Numbered from the stretch's first letter, positions 50,708 through 59,987 are shown. The stretch: 64,000 bases of DNA from Streptomyces sp. R28 (GCF_041052385.1 NZ_CP163439.1:4701001-4765000), one strand, 5' to 3'. Notes: a model not told the origin generated them from the letters alone. Numbers and translations: made by a program.

Positions 50708-51670
50708 ATGACCAACCTGGCCATCGCGGCGAACGGGCTGCGCAAGTCCTACGGCGACAAGACCGTCCTCGCCGGCGTCGACCTGACCGTCCCGGAAGGA
50801 ACGGTCTTCTCCCTGCTCGGCCCGAACGGGGCCGGCAAGACCACCGCCGTCAAGATCCTCTCCACTCTGATCTCAGCCGACCCGGGCACCGGCGACATCC
50901 ACGTCGGCGGTCACCGCCTGGCCGCCGACCCGCAGGCGGTGCGCGCGGCGATCGGTGTCACCGGGCAGTTCTCCGCTGTGGACGGGCTGATCACCGGCGA
51001 GGAGAACATGCTCCTCATGGCCGACCTGCACCACCTCTCCAAGCGCGAGGGGCGGCGGGTCACCGCCGAACTGCTGGAGCGCTTCGACCTCGTGGAGGCA
51101 GCGCAAAAGCCCGCCTCCACCTACTCCGGCGGCATGAAACGCCGCCTCGACATCGCCATGACCCTGGTCGGCAACCCGCGGATCATCTTCCTCGACGAGC
51201 CGACCACCGGCCTCGACCCACGCTCCCGGCACACCATGTGGCAGATCATCCGCGCACTCGTCTCCGACGGCGTCACCGTCTTCCTCACCACCCAGTACCT
51301 GGAGGAGGCCGACGAACTCGCCGACCGCATCGCCGTGCTCAACGACGGCAAGATCGCCGCCGAGGGCACCGCCGAAGAACTGAAACGACTCGTCCCCGGC
51401 GGACACATCCACCTCCGCTTCACCGACCCGGCCGCGTACGAACGGGCGGCCGCCGCACTGCGCGAGACAACCCGCGACGACGAGCTGCTCGCCCTGCAGA
51501 TACCCAGCGACGGAACCCAGCGCGAACTGCGCTCCCTCCTCGACCGGCTGGACGCCGCCGGCATCGAGGCCGACGAGCTGACCGTGCACACCCCCGACCT
51601 CGACGACGTCTTCTTCGCCCTGACCGGCACAGCCGCCATCCCCACCCAGTCCAAGGAGACCGACCGATGA
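50708..51670 (+). CDS. DrrA-type ABC transporter ATP-binding protein
   Basis: 320 residues. Walker A is GPNGAGKTTAVKIL (about residue 38), the signature STYSGGMKRRLDIAMTL and Walker B RIIFLDEPTTGLDPRSR follow, then the H-loop FLTTQYLEEADELADR. The C-terminal ~90 residues are the DrrA-type regulatory extension (LPxxL... ELTVHTPDLDDVFFALTG). It powers export by the adjacent permease; its stop overlaps the permease ATG. Related systems export anthracyclines and other amphipathic compounds; the substrate here is unknown. Confidence 0.93.
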   Translation: MTNLAIAANGLRKSYGDKTVLAGVDLTVPEGTVFSLLGPNGAGKTTAVKILSTLISADPGTGDIHVGGHRLAADPQAVRAAIGVTGQFSAVDGLITGEENMLLMADLHHLSKREGRRVTAELLERFDLVEAAQKPASTYSGGMKRRLDIAMTLVGNPRIIFLDEPTTGLDPRSRHTMWQIIRALVSDGVTVFLTTQYLEEADELADRIAVLNDGKIAAEGTAEELKRLVPGGHIHLRFTDPAAYERAAAALRETTRDDELLALQIPSDGTQRELRSLLDRLDAAGIEADELTVHTPDLDDVFFALTGTAAIPTQSKETDR

Positions 51671-52485
51671 GCGCCCCTCTGGCTCCCGCCCGCCCGACCC
51701 GGATTTCCCTCGCCGTACGCGACTCGACCACGATGCTGCGCCGCAACCTCCTGCACGCCCGGCGCTACCCGTCCCTCACCCTGAACCTGCTGCTCACGCC
51801 GGTCATGCTGCTCCTGCTCTTCGTCTACATCTTCGGCGACACCATGAGCGCGGGTATCGGCGGCGGGGGCGCCGACCGCTCGGAGTACGTCGCTTATCTC
51901 GTCCCGGGCCTGCTGCTGATGACCATCGGCAGCACCACGATCGGGACGGCGGTGTCCGTCTCCACCGACATGAGCGAGGGCATCATCGCCCGCTTCCGGA
52001 CGATGGCGATCCACCGCGGTTCGGTGCTCGTCGGGCACGTCGTCGGCAGCGTGCTGCAGTCGATCGTCAGCGTGGTGCTCGTCGGCGCCGTCGGCGTGGC
52101 CATCGGCTTCCGCTCCACCGATGCCACCGTCCTGGAGTGGCTCGCGGCGTTCGGACTGCTCGTGCTCTTCGCCATGGCCCTCACCTGGATCGCGGTCGGC
52201 ATGGGCCTGGTCAGCCCCAACGCCGAGGCCGCGAGCAACAACGCCATGCCCCTGATCTTCCTGCCGCTCATCTCCAGCACGTTCGTCCCGGTCGACGCGA
52301 TGCCGGGCTGGTTCCAGCCGATCGCCGAGTACCAGCCCTTCACGCCCGCCATCGAGACCCTGCGCGGCCTGCTCCTCGGCACCGAGATCGGCAACAACGG
52401 ATGGCTCGCCGTCGCCTGGTGCCTGGGCCTCGCGGTACTCGGCTACTTCTGGTCGGCCTCGAAGTTCAACGACGACCCGAAGTAA
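51667..52485 (+). CDS. DrrB-type ABC-2 exporter permease
   Basis: 272 residues with about six membrane helices and the ABC-2 pattern: LTLNLLLTPVMLLLLFVYIFG early, VPGLLLMTIGS, EGIIARFRTMAIHRGSVLVGH (cytosolic coupling helix), and PLISSTFVPVDAMPGWFQPIAEYQP near the C-terminus. It overlaps the ATPase stop by four bases (ATGA), so both are made together. A strong hairpin at 52531-52568 closes the operon. Confidence 0.93.
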   Translation: MSAPLAPARPTRISLAVRDSTTMLRRNLLHARRYPSLTLNLLLTPVMLLLLFVYIFGDTMSAGIGGGGADRSEYVAYLVPGLLLMTIGSTTIGTAVSVSTDMSEGIIARFRTMAIHRGSVLVGHVVGSVLQSIVSVVLVGAVGVAIGFRSTDATVLEWLAAFGLLVLFAMALTWIAVGMGLVSPNAEAASNNAMPLIFLPLISSTFVPVDAMPGWFQPIAEYQPFTPAIETLRGLLLGTEIGNNGWLAVAWCLGLAVLGYFWSASKFNDDPK

Positions 52486-52530
52486 CCGCCATGACGACGC
52501 GGGCCACCTCCCGCACCCCGACCCACCCCA

Positions 52531-52568
52531 GGGCGGCGTACACCGACACCCGTCGGAGTACGCCGCCC
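52531..52568. terminator. Terminator of the DUF4097-ABC operon
   Basis: GGGCGGCGTAC (52531-52541) and its exact complement (52558-52568) form an 11-bp stem, with an inner CCGAC/GTCGG extension. Confidence 0.75.
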
Positions 52569-52785
52569 CGTTCGTGTGCGGGCGGCTCGACAATGTCCGG
52601 ACTCGCCCCAAGCCCACTCCACCCCCACATCAGCAGATCCATGCCCACAGCGGCAGGTCCACGCCCACAACCAGGAGATCCACGCCACAGGCCCCGCCCG
52701 CTCCTTCCACAGCCGTGATCGATCCGCAACCAATTCCGGTCTTGACCGAGACCCATCAACCGGCAGCGTGATTACGCTCCCGAAC

Positions 52786-53973
52786 ATGGCCGACTCCACA
52801 GCGTCCCCGACCCCCACCGACCGCCCCGTCTACGTCATCGGCGGCGGCCCCGGCGGACTCTCCGTCGCGTACGCGCTGCGCGCCCAGGGACTGCGCGCCG
52901 TGGTGCTGGAGAGGTCGGACCGGGTCGGCGCCTCCTGGCGGCGCCACTACGACCGGCTCCATCTGCACACCACCCGCCGGCTGTCGGCGCTGCCCGGGCT
53001 GCCGATGCCGCGCCGCTTCGGGCGCTGGGTGTCCCGGGACGACGTGGTGCGCTACCTGGAGAAGTACGCCGAGCACCACGACCTGGAGATCGTCACCGGC
53101 GTCGAGGTCTCCCGCGTCGAGCCCTCACCCGACGGCTCCGGCTGGCTGCTGCACGCCACCGGCGGCCGTGAACTGACCGGCGCCGCGGTCGTGGTGGCCA
53201 CCGGCCACAACCACACCCCGCACATCCCGCGGTGGCCCGGACGGGACGCGTACGGCGGCGAGTTCCTGCACGCCGGCGAGTACCGCAACCCGGCGCCCTA
53301 CGCCGGCCGCGACGTCCTGGTCGTCGGTGTCGGCAACACCGGTGCCGAGATCGCCGTGGACCTGGTGGAGGGCGGGGCGGCTCGGGTGCGGCTGGCGGTG
53401 CGGACGGTTCCGCACATCGTGCGCCGCTCGACCGCCGGGTGGGCCGCTCAGTTCACCAGCATCCTCGTACGACGGCTGCCGGTCGGGCTCGTCGACCGGC
53501 TCGCGAGGCCCGTGGCGAAGCTCAGCGTGCCGGACCTGTCGGCCCAGGGACTGCCACGCCCCGACACCGGCCTGTACAGCCGGGTCGAGGAGGGCGCGAT
53601 CCCGGTTCTCGACGTCGGCCTCATCGACGCCGTACGCAAGGGCCGGGTCGAGATCGTGGCCGCCGTCGACGGTTTCGAGGAGGGGAAAGTCATCCTCGCC
53701 GACGGCAACCGGGTCTCGCCCGACGCCGTCATCGCGGCCACCGGTTACGTCCGTGGGCTCGAAGGCCTCGTCGGCCACCTGGACGTGCTCGACGCCCGCG
53801 GCAAGCCGGTCGTCCAGGGCGCCCGTGCCCCGAAGCACGCGCAAGGCCTCTACTTCCAGGGCTTCACCAACCCGATCAGCGGCAACCTCCGCGAGATGGC
53901 GATCGACGCGGCGAAGATCGCGAAGGCCATCACCCGCGACGGCAGCCGACGGGTCTCCCGACTGCCGGCCTGA
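52786..53973 (+). CDS. FAD-dependent monooxygenase/oxidoreductase (FMO-like)
   Basis: 395 residues from the ATG of MADSTASP; a GTG six codons earlier is possible. Two dinucleotide folds are visible: YVIGGGPGGLSVAYALRAQGL (FAD, about 15-35) and VLVVGVGNTGAEIAVDLVEGG (NADPH, about 180-200), with ATGHNHTPHIPRWPG resembling the linking motif of flavin-containing monooxygenases and VIAATGYV near residue 320. It could oxygenate a ketone, amine or sulfur centre or act as a Baeyer-Villiger-type enzyme; the full BVMO fingerprint (FxGxxxHxxxWP) is not present. A short tandem repeat follows its stop. Confidence 0.85.
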   Translation: MADSTASPTPTDRPVYVIGGGPGGLSVAYALRAQGLRAVVLERSDRVGASWRRHYDRLHLHTTRRLSALPGLPMPRRFGRWVSRDDVVRYLEKYAEHHDLEIVTGVEVSRVEPSPDGSGWLLHATGGRELTGAAVVVATGHNHTPHIPRWPGRDAYGGEFLHAGEYRNPAPYAGRDVLVVGVGNTGAEIAVDLVEGGAARVRLAVRTVPHIVRRSTAGWAAQFTSILVRRLPVGLVDRLARPVAKLSVPDLSAQGLPRPDTGLYSRVEEGAIPVLDVGLIDAVRKGRVEIVAAVDGFEEGKVILADGNRVSPDAVIAATGYVRGLEGLVGHLDVLDARGKPVVQGARAPKHAQGLYFQGFTNPISGNLREMAIDAAKIAKAITRDGSRRVSRLPA

Positions 53974-53974
53974 C

Positions 53975-54019
53975 CTCCGCCCAGGCCCCCTCCACCCAGG
54001 CCCCCTCCGCCCAGGCCCT
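53975..54019. repeat. Three 15-bp tandem units after the FAD-monooxygenase stop
   Basis: The unit CTCCGCCCAGGCCCC occurs three times with one or two changes, beginning one base after the stop codon. Confidence 0.8.
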
Positions 54020-54175
54020 CTCCGTCGTAGACACCCTCAACTCTCCTACGTAGATCCGTTGTTACTTGTGGGTCAGAAGTTGCGCGAGAGCTGTACCGCG
54101 CCACCGCACGGAGCCAGAATGTGAGCCCTGTTCAACTTTCCGGCTCACCCCCTCTCGCTACGACGGAGGACGCAC

Positions 54176-55690
54176 GTGGCACGCGAAAGACAGCTCCCCC
54201 CGCTCCCCTCACTCCCCCGGATCTCCCGGCGCTCGCTGCTCGGCGGCGCGGCCGCCGCAGCCGGCGCCGCGACCCTCACCACGACCACCGCCGGCCCGGC
54301 CTCGGCGGCCACACGCGCGGTGGACGTCGCCATCGTCGGCGCCGGTCTGGCCGGCCTCACCGCGGCCCGCGACCTGGTGGCGGCCGGCAAGTCGGTCGTC
54401 GTCCTGGAGGCCCGCAACCGCGTGGGCGGCCGGGTGATGGGCCTCGACCTCGCGGGCGGTGGAACCACCGAGGGCGGCGGCGAGTTCATCGGCCCCACCC
54501 AGGACCGCATCAAGGCGCTCGCCGACTCACTCGGCGTGCAGACCTTCGCCACCTACAACACCGGCGACAACCTCCTCCACAAAGATGGCAAGAAGACCCC
54601 CTACGCCACCGACGGCATCCTCGGCTCGGTCCCGCCCATCGACGCGGCCGGGCTCGCCAACGCCGCGATCGTGCAGGCCACGCTCGACGACCTGGCCAAG
54701 CAGATCCCGGTCGCCGCGCCCTGGACCGCCGCGAAGGCCGACGAGTGGGACCGGCAGACCTTCGAGACCTGGCTGCGCGCCAACGCCGTCGTCCCGTCCG
54801 CCAAGTTCCTCTTCGACGTGGCCTGCACGTCGATCTTCTCGGCCGAACCCCGTGAACTCTCCTTCCTGTTCGTCCTCTTCTACATCGCCGCCGCCGGCAA
54901 CGCCTCCCACCCAGGCACCCTGGAACGCCTCACCGAGACCGCGAACGGCGCCCAGGAACTGCGCTTCGTCGGCGGCTCCCAGCTGGTGCCGATCAAACTC
55001 GCCGCCACGCTCGGCGACCGGGTGGTGCTCAACGCCCCGGTGCGCACGATCGCCCGGTCCGGCGGCATCTACCTCGTGACCGCCGACGGCATCACCGTCA
55101 CGGCCAAGCGGGTCGTCGTCGCCGTACCCCCGCCGATCGCCGCCCGCATCTCCTACGACCCCCTCCTCCCGGCCGCCCGCGACCAGCTCATGCAGCGCCT
55201 GCCGATGGCCTCGGTCGGCAAGGCGATCGCGATCTACGACACCCCCTTCTGGCGCGCCGACGGCCTCAACGGCCAGGTCGTCAGCGACACCGGCGTGGTC
55301 AGCTCCACCTTCGACAACTCCCCGCCCGACGCCTCCTACGGCGCCCTGATGGGCTTCATCGAGGCCGACGAGGCCCGCAAGCTGGACGCCGCGAGCGAGG
55401 CGGAGGTCCGGGCGGCCGTGCTGAAGGACTACGTCACGTACTTCGGCGAGAAAGCGGCCTCCCCCACCTCCTTCGTCCTGCAACGCTGGAACAACGAGGC
55501 CTACACCCGCGGCGGCCCCGTCTCCATCGCCGCGCCCGGCGTCCTGACCCAGTACGGTCCCGCCCTGCGCGAGCCCGTCGGCGGCATCCACTGGGCCGGG
55601 ACGGAGACCTCCACCTACTGGATGGGCTTCATGGACGGGGCGGTGCGGTCGGGGGAGCGGGTGGCGAAGGAGGTACTGGAGGCGCTCTGA
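54176..55690 (+). CDS. Tat-exported flavin monoamine oxidase
   Basis: 504 residues from a GTG preceded by GGAGG at six bases. A twin-arginine signal (ISRRSLLGGAAAAAGAAT) with cleavage after ASA sends the folded flavoprotein out. The FAD-binding motif is VAIVGAGLAGLTAARDLVAAG with VLEARNRVGGRV; GIHWAGTETSTYWMGFMDGAVRSGERVA near the C-terminus is the monoamine-oxidase FAD contact. It should oxidise amines to aldehydes outside the membrane, releasing peroxide and ammonia. The substrate is unknown. It stands alone in its transcription unit. Confidence 0.9.
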   Translation: MARERQLPPLPSLPRISRRSLLGGAAAAAGAATLTTTTAGPASAATRAVDVAIVGAGLAGLTAARDLVAAGKSVVVLEARNRVGGRVMGLDLAGGGTTEGGGEFIGPTQDRIKALADSLGVQTFATYNTGDNLLHKDGKKTPYATDGILGSVPPIDAAGLANAAIVQATLDDLAKQIPVAAPWTAAKADEWDRQTFETWLRANAVVPSAKFLFDVACTSIFSAEPRELSFLFVLFYIAAAGNASHPGTLERLTETANGAQELRFVGGSQLVPIKLAATLGDRVVLNAPVRTIARSGGIYLVTADGITVTAKRVVVAVPPPIAARISYDPLLPAARDQLMQRLPMASVGKAIAIYDTPFWRADGLNGQVVSDTGVVSSTFDNSPPDASYGALMGFIEADEARKLDAASEAEVRAAVLKDYVTYFGEKAASPTSFVLQRWNNEAYTRGGPVSIAAPGVLTQYGPALREPVGGIHWAGTETSTYWMGFMDGAVRSGERVAKEVLEAL

Positions 55691-55761
55691 GCGGCGCGCC
55701 GCACGGTGACGCCGCGCAGGTTCCGGCGCCGGCTCGCCCAACTTTGCGTGCACAACCATTC

Positions 55762-55776
55762 CTGACGGAGCGTCAG
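55762..55776. promoter_or_regulatory. Dispersed-regulon operator, site 7
   Basis: CTGACGGAGCGTCAG is a perfect consensus match, 57 bases upstream of the ADP-forming acyl-CoA synthetase. Confidence 0.73.
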
Positions 55777-55786
55777 TTCCTCTAAT

Positions 55787-55801
55787 CTGACATTGCGTCA
55801 G
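55787..55801. promoter_or_regulatory. Dispersed-regulon operator, site 8
   Basis: CTGACATTGCGTCAG has perfect arms and lies 25 bases from site 7 centre to centre, next to TCTAAT, a possible -10 element. Confidence 0.73.
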
Positions 55802-55833
55802 TTAATCGCTGTCACACAGGAGCGGGCGGACCG

Positions 55834-58080
55834 ATGCTTGGATCAACCCACGGCACCCTCACCACCGACTCCCGCCGGGCCCGGGTCATCGCCTGCGGCG
55901 AACAGCCCGGGCCCGCCGTCCACGGCCGGCCGGCCGAGGTCGACGATCTCGATGTCAGCGGCCGTCCGCTCTACTCCGACGTGCCCGATCTGGACCGCTT
56001 CTTCCGGCCGGCGTCGGTCGCGGTGATCGGCGCCTCGGACGCCGAGGGCCGGCCGAACACCGGTGTCACCCGCCAGCTGGTCGCCTGGTCCGAGCGGGTC
56101 GGCGCCCGGCTCCATCCCGTGCACCCGAACCGTCCGTCCGTCTTCGGCATCCCGTGCTCTCCCTCCGTCGCCGACCTGCCCGAGCAGGTCGATCTCGCCG
56201 TACTGCTGGTCGCCGACCCCCTTCCGGTGATCGAGGAACTGGCCGAGGCCAAGGTGAAGTTCGCCGTCGTCTTCGCCTCCGGGTTCGCGGAGACCGGCGA
56301 GGAGGGCGCCGCCTCACAGGACCGGCTCACCGCCGCCGTCGAGCGGTCCGGGATGCGGCTGCTGGGCCCCAACACCAACCTCAACGCCTTCGAACGGTTC
56401 CGCGACGACCTGGACGGCCCCTCGATCGCCCTGATCACCCAGTCCGGCCACCAGGGCCGCCCCGTCTTCGCCCTCCAGGAACTCGGCATCCGCCTGACCC
56501 ACTGGGCGCCCACGGGCAACGAGGCCGACCTGGAGACCGCCGACTTCATCTCCTACTTCGCCGAGCGGCCCGAGGTCGGAGCCATCGCCTGCTACGTCGA
56601 GGGCCTCAAGGACGGCCGGTCCTTCCTGCTCGCCGCCGACCGGGCCGCCCGCCGCAAGGTGCCGGTCGTCGCCGTCAAGGTGGGCCGCACCGAGACCGGT
56701 GCCCGCACGGCCGCCTCACACACCGGCAAGCTGACCGGCGCGGACGCGGTGGTGGACGCGGCGATGCGGCAGTACGGGGTGATCCGGGTCGACGGCCTGG
56801 ACGAACTCCAGGACACCGCCGCCCTGTTGGCCCGAGCGCGGCCGCCCCGGGCCGAGGGCGTCGTCGTCTATTCGATCTCGGGCGGCACGGGCGCGCACTT
56901 CGCCGACCTGGCGAGCGAGGCGGGCCTCACGCTGCCGGTGCTGTCGCAGGCCAAGCAGGCCGAGCTGCACCAGTGGATACCCGAGTACCTGAGCGTGGTC
57001 AACCCGGTCGACAACGGCGGCCATCCCGTCGGCGACCGGCGCGGCCGGAAGATCATCGACGCGATCCTCGACGACCCCGACGTCGGGGTGCTGATCTGCC
57101 CGGTCACCGGCCCCTTCCCGCCGCTCAGCGACCGGCTCGTCCAGGACCTGGTGGACGCGGCCGAACGGACGGCCAAGCTGGTGTGCGTGGTGTGGGGGTC
57201 GCCGGTCGGCACCGAGCCGGCGTACCGCGAGGTGCTGCTCGGCTCCTCGCGCGTGGCCACCTTCCGCACAGTGGCGAACTGCATCACCGCCGTCCGCGCT
57301 TACCTCGACCACCATCGCTTCGTCGCCGGCTACCGCTCCCCGTTCGACGAGGCCCCGCGCACGCTCTCGCCCTCCTTCCGCAAGGCGCGGGCGCTGATGC
57401 GCCCGGGCCAGCAGCTGAGCGAGCACGCGGCGAAGCAGTTGCTGCGGGCGTACGGAATCCGTGTCCCGCGCGAGCAGTTGGTGACCAGCGCGGCGGCCGC
57501 CGTACGGGCCGCGGGGCTGGTGGGCTACCCCGTGGTGATGAAGGCGTCCGGCGCGCGGATCGCCCACAAGACCGAGCTCGGCCTGGTCAAGATCGGGCTG
57601 ACTTCCGCCAGTCAAGTACGCGATGCCTACCGTGAGTTGACGGACATCGCCCGCTACGAGGACGTCTCCCTGGACGGCGTCCTGGTCTGCCAGATGGTCG
57701 AGCGGGGCGTCGAGATGGTGGTGGGCGCCACCCACGACGAGCTGTTCGGCCCGACGGTGACGGTCGGACTCGGCGGGGTGCTCGTGGAGGTCCTGGGCGA
57801 CACCGCCGTACGCGTGCCGCCCTTCGGTGAGGAGCAGGCGCGGGACATGTGCGCGGAACTGCGCGGGCGGGCCCTGCTCCACGGGGTCAGGGGGCGCCCC
57901 CCGGCCGACCTGGACGCGCTCGTGGAAGTCGTCCTGCGGGTGCAGCGCATGGCCCTGGAACTTCAGGACGACCTCGCGGAGCTGGACATCAACCCGCTGA
58001 TGGTGCTGCCGCAGGGGCAGGGGGCAGTGGCGCTGGACGCCTTGGCCATCTGCCGGCCGGCCCCTGAACAGCCGTCGTAA
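55834..58080 (+). CDS. ADP-forming acyl-CoA synthetase (acetate-CoA ligase family)
   Basis: 748 residues. An N-terminal CoA-binding Rossmann domain (about 50-180: RPASVAVIGASDAEGRPNTG) and a succinyl-CoA-synthetase-like domain (about 190-480: ITQSGHQGRPVFA, with TAASHTGKLTGAD) precede an ATP-grasp domain (about 515-740: YPVVMKASGARIAHKTELGLVKIG, LDINPLMVLP). It fuses the alpha and beta parts of archaeal ACD. The enzyme makes or breaks a CoA thioester with ADP/ATP and phosphate. It starts an operon with enoyl-CoA hydratase (16-base gap), and two operators precede it. Confidence 0.9.
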   Translation: MLGSTHGTLTTDSRRARVIACGEQPGPAVHGRPAEVDDLDVSGRPLYSDVPDLDRFFRPASVAVIGASDAEGRPNTGVTRQLVAWSERVGARLHPVHPNRPSVFGIPCSPSVADLPEQVDLAVLLVADPLPVIEELAEAKVKFAVVFASGFAETGEEGAASQDRLTAAVERSGMRLLGPNTNLNAFERFRDDLDGPSIALITQSGHQGRPVFALQELGIRLTHWAPTGNEADLETADFISYFAERPEVGAIACYVEGLKDGRSFLLAADRAARRKVPVVAVKVGRTETGARTAASHTGKLTGADAVVDAAMRQYGVIRVDGLDELQDTAALLARARPPRAEGVVVYSISGGTGAHFADLASEAGLTLPVLSQAKQAELHQWIPEYLSVVNPVDNGGHPVGDRRGRKIIDAILDDPDVGVLICPVTGPFPPLSDRLVQDLVDAAERTAKLVCVVWGSPVGTEPAYREVLLGSSRVATFRTVANCITAVRAYLDHHRFVAGYRSPFDEAPRTLSPSFRKARALMRPGQQLSEHAAKQLLRAYGIRVPREQLVTSAAAAVRAAGLVGYPVVMKASGARIAHKTELGLVKIGLTSASQVRDAYRELTDIARYEDVSLDGVLVCQMVERGVEMVVGATHDELFGPTVTVGLGGVLVEVLGDTAVRVPPFGEEQARDMCAELRGRALLHGVRGRPPADLDALVEVVLRVQRMALELQDDLAELDINPLMVLPQGQGAVALDALAICRPAPEQPS

Positions 58081-58096
58081 GAAGCGGAGTACCCCC

Positions 58097-58987
58097 ATGA
58101 ATTCCTCCCCCGAAAAATCCGCCGAAACGTACACCGAAACCTGCGTCGAAAAGCCCGTCGCAAAGTCCGTCGAGCCGGAGATCGAGCCGTCGATTTCCGC
58201 TGATTCATTGGTACAGCACGCCACTGACAATCAGGTCTGCCGCATCACCCTCAACCGCCCCGAGGCACTCAACGCCATCACCCCTGACCAGCGCGAACGC
58301 ATCATCCAACTGCTCGCCGACGCCTCCGCCGATCCCGGCGTACGGGCCGTCGTACTGACCGGTACGGGCCGTGGTTTCTGCGCGGGCGCGGACCTGCGAG
58401 GGACGACGGCCGGCGCGGAGCGCGTCGCCGGCGATGTCGCCCGCACGATCCGCCTCGGCGCCCAGCGCCTGATCGCAGCTGTCCTCGACTGCGAGAAGCC
58501 GGTGATCGCGGCGGTGAACGGCACGGCGGCCGGACTCGGCGCGCACCTCGCCTTCGCCTGCGACCTCGTACTGGCCGCCGAATCGGCGAAGTTCATCGAG
58601 GTGTTCGTCCGGCGCGGCCTCGTCCCCGACGGCGGCGGCGCCTATCTCCTCCCCCGCCTGATCGGCCCCCAGCGGGCGAAGGAGCTGATGTTCTTCGGCG
58701 ACGCGCTCACCGCGGCGGACGCCGAGCGCCTCGGCCTGGTCAACCGGGTCGTCGCCGACGGGGAGTTGGACAAGACGGCCCGCGAGTGGGCCGAACGCCT
58801 CGCCACCGGCCCGACCCGTGCCCTCGCGCTCACCAAGCAGCTCGTCAACGCCTCCCTCGACACCGACCGCACCACCGCCTTCGCGGCGGAGGCGGCCGCG
58901 CAGGAGATCAACATGACGACGCGGGACGCGCGGGAGGGGGTGGCGAGCTTCGTGGAGCGCAGGAGTGCCGAGTACAAGGGCCGGTGA
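58097..58987 (+). CDS. Enoyl-CoA hydratase/isomerase with an unusual N-terminal extension
   Basis: 296 residues. The crotonase core (about 42-296) has ITLNRPEALNAITPDQRERI, GRGFCAGADLRG, VNGTAAGLGAHLAFACDLVLA (oxyanion hole) and IEVFVRRGLVPDGGGAYLLPRLIG, with the Asp of PDGGG as a likely catalytic residue. The first ~40 residues are a Glu/Lys/Ser/Thr-rich tail with A-rich codons, unlike relatives and unlike the core, though the given start keeps a 16-base gap to the previous stop. It likely hydrates the unsaturated acyl-CoA from the upstream synthetase's pathway. Confidence 0.88.
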   Translation: MNSSPEKSAETYTETCVEKPVAKSVEPEIEPSISADSLVQHATDNQVCRITLNRPEALNAITPDQRERIIQLLADASADPGVRAVVLTGTGRGFCAGADLRGTTAGAERVAGDVARTIRLGAQRLIAAVLDCEKPVIAAVNGTAAGLGAHLAFACDLVLAAESAKFIEVFVRRGLVPDGGGAYLLPRLIGPQRAKELMFFGDALTAADAERLGLVNRVVADGELDKTAREWAERLATGPTRALALTKQLVNASLDTDRTTAFAAEAAAQEINMTTRDAREGVASFVERRSAEYKGR

Positions 58988-58990
58988 CGC

Positions 58991-59923
58991 TCAGGAGGTC
59001 CGCTTCAGGATCCGCAGGTCAGCCGCGTCCGGGTCGCCGAACAGGACGAAGAGCTCGGGCTCGTGCTCCGTGCCGCCGATCGTCCAGTACGTGTCCCGCC
59101 CACATCCGCCGTCGAGTCGTACGAGTACGGCGTCGCGACCGCCCTGCTCACCGGGCGACCAGCTGCCGGTTCCGTCACACATGTCGATCGGGTCCGGGTA
59201 CCAGTCGCCGGACTCGGACTGGGTGGGCAGTTTGCTCACCTGAGCCCCGCCGCCCGAGTGCAACCGGAGCACGGCCCCGTCCTCGCCGCGCCAGACTCCG
59301 GCAAGTCGCTCGGCGGGCAGTTTCGGGGGCTCGTACTCCTCGATCAGCCCCATGACCGTGGCCGGTACGGCGACCACGATCACCAGCATGAACAGCGCGG
59401 CGGAGAGCAGCGCCGAGCGGAGCCAGACACTCCACGCCCTCCACACCTGGCCCGTTTCCCGCGCGCGCCCGCGTCCGTAGGCGAGACCGAGTACGGGCAG
59501 CACGCCCAGGGCCGCCGCAGCCGCGGCCGTGTGGATGAACGGCCGGCCCCAGAGCACTGCGGTCAGCGCCGCCCAGACCGCACCGACCGCCGTCGCGCAC
59601 AGCAGGTGCCAGGCCCACCGGGGCCCGCGAAGGCGGTTGGCCGCCAGGCGGGCGAGAGCGCCGGCCGGTCCGATGTGCGCAGCGGCATGGAGGAGGCCGA
59701 GCACCGGCAGGATCAGCGGCGCGAAGAGGAACAGGCAGACCAAGCCGAAGGCCCCGCCGTAGCCGATCCCGTAGTCGTCACTGCCGGTGACCTCGACCAC
59801 CCACCACAGCAGCCACGCCGCCGGCAACTGCGCGGCGGCGAGCGCGGCGGCCGCGTTCAGCTCGGCGAACGCGGTGGTCGAGCCGTCGGGTCTGTGTGCC
59901 TGCTGTATCTCTCCGCGCCCCAT
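58991..59923 (-). CDS. Polytopic membrane protein with a small exported-type C-terminal domain
   Basis: 310 residues from the ATG of MGRGEIQQ. Four to five hydrophobic helices occupy about 20-215 (WLLWWVVEV, LVCLFLFAPLILPVLGLLH, ALLSAALFMLVIVVAVPATVMG). The C-terminal ~90 residues resemble the lipocalin-like segments of Streptomyces exported proteins (ERLAGVWRGEDGAVLRLHSGG, ELFVLFGDPDAADLRILKR). Function is unknown. Its stop is three bases from the enoyl-CoA hydratase stop; it is divergent from the flavin reductase and shares the operator region there. Confidence 0.78.
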   Translation of the reverse strand: MGRGEIQQAHRPDGSTTAFAELNAAAALAAAQLPAAWLLWWVVEVTGSDDYGIGYGGAFGLVCLFLFAPLILPVLGLLHAAAHIGPAGALARLAANRLRGPRWAWHLLCATAVGAVWAALTAVLWGRPFIHTAAAAAALGVLPVLGLAYGRGRARETGQVWRAWSVWLRSALLSAALFMLVIVVAVPATVMGLIEEYEPPKLPAERLAGVWRGEDGAVLRLHSGGGAQVSKLPTQSESGDWYPDPIDMCDGTGSWSPGEQGGRDAVLVRLDGGCGRDTYWTIGGTEHEPELFVLFGDPDAADLRILKRTS

Positions 59924-59972
59924 GGGCGCAGCGTACGCAGGGGTTTTCCGAGGCCCGCACACCCCTTCCAAT

Positions 59973-59987
59973 CTGACACACCGTCAG
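59973..59987. promoter_or_regulatory. Dispersed-regulon operator, site 9
   Basis: CTGACACACCGTCAG has perfect arms. It ends five bases before the likely flavin reductase start and lies 49 bases from the divergent membrane-protein start. Confidence 0.7.
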
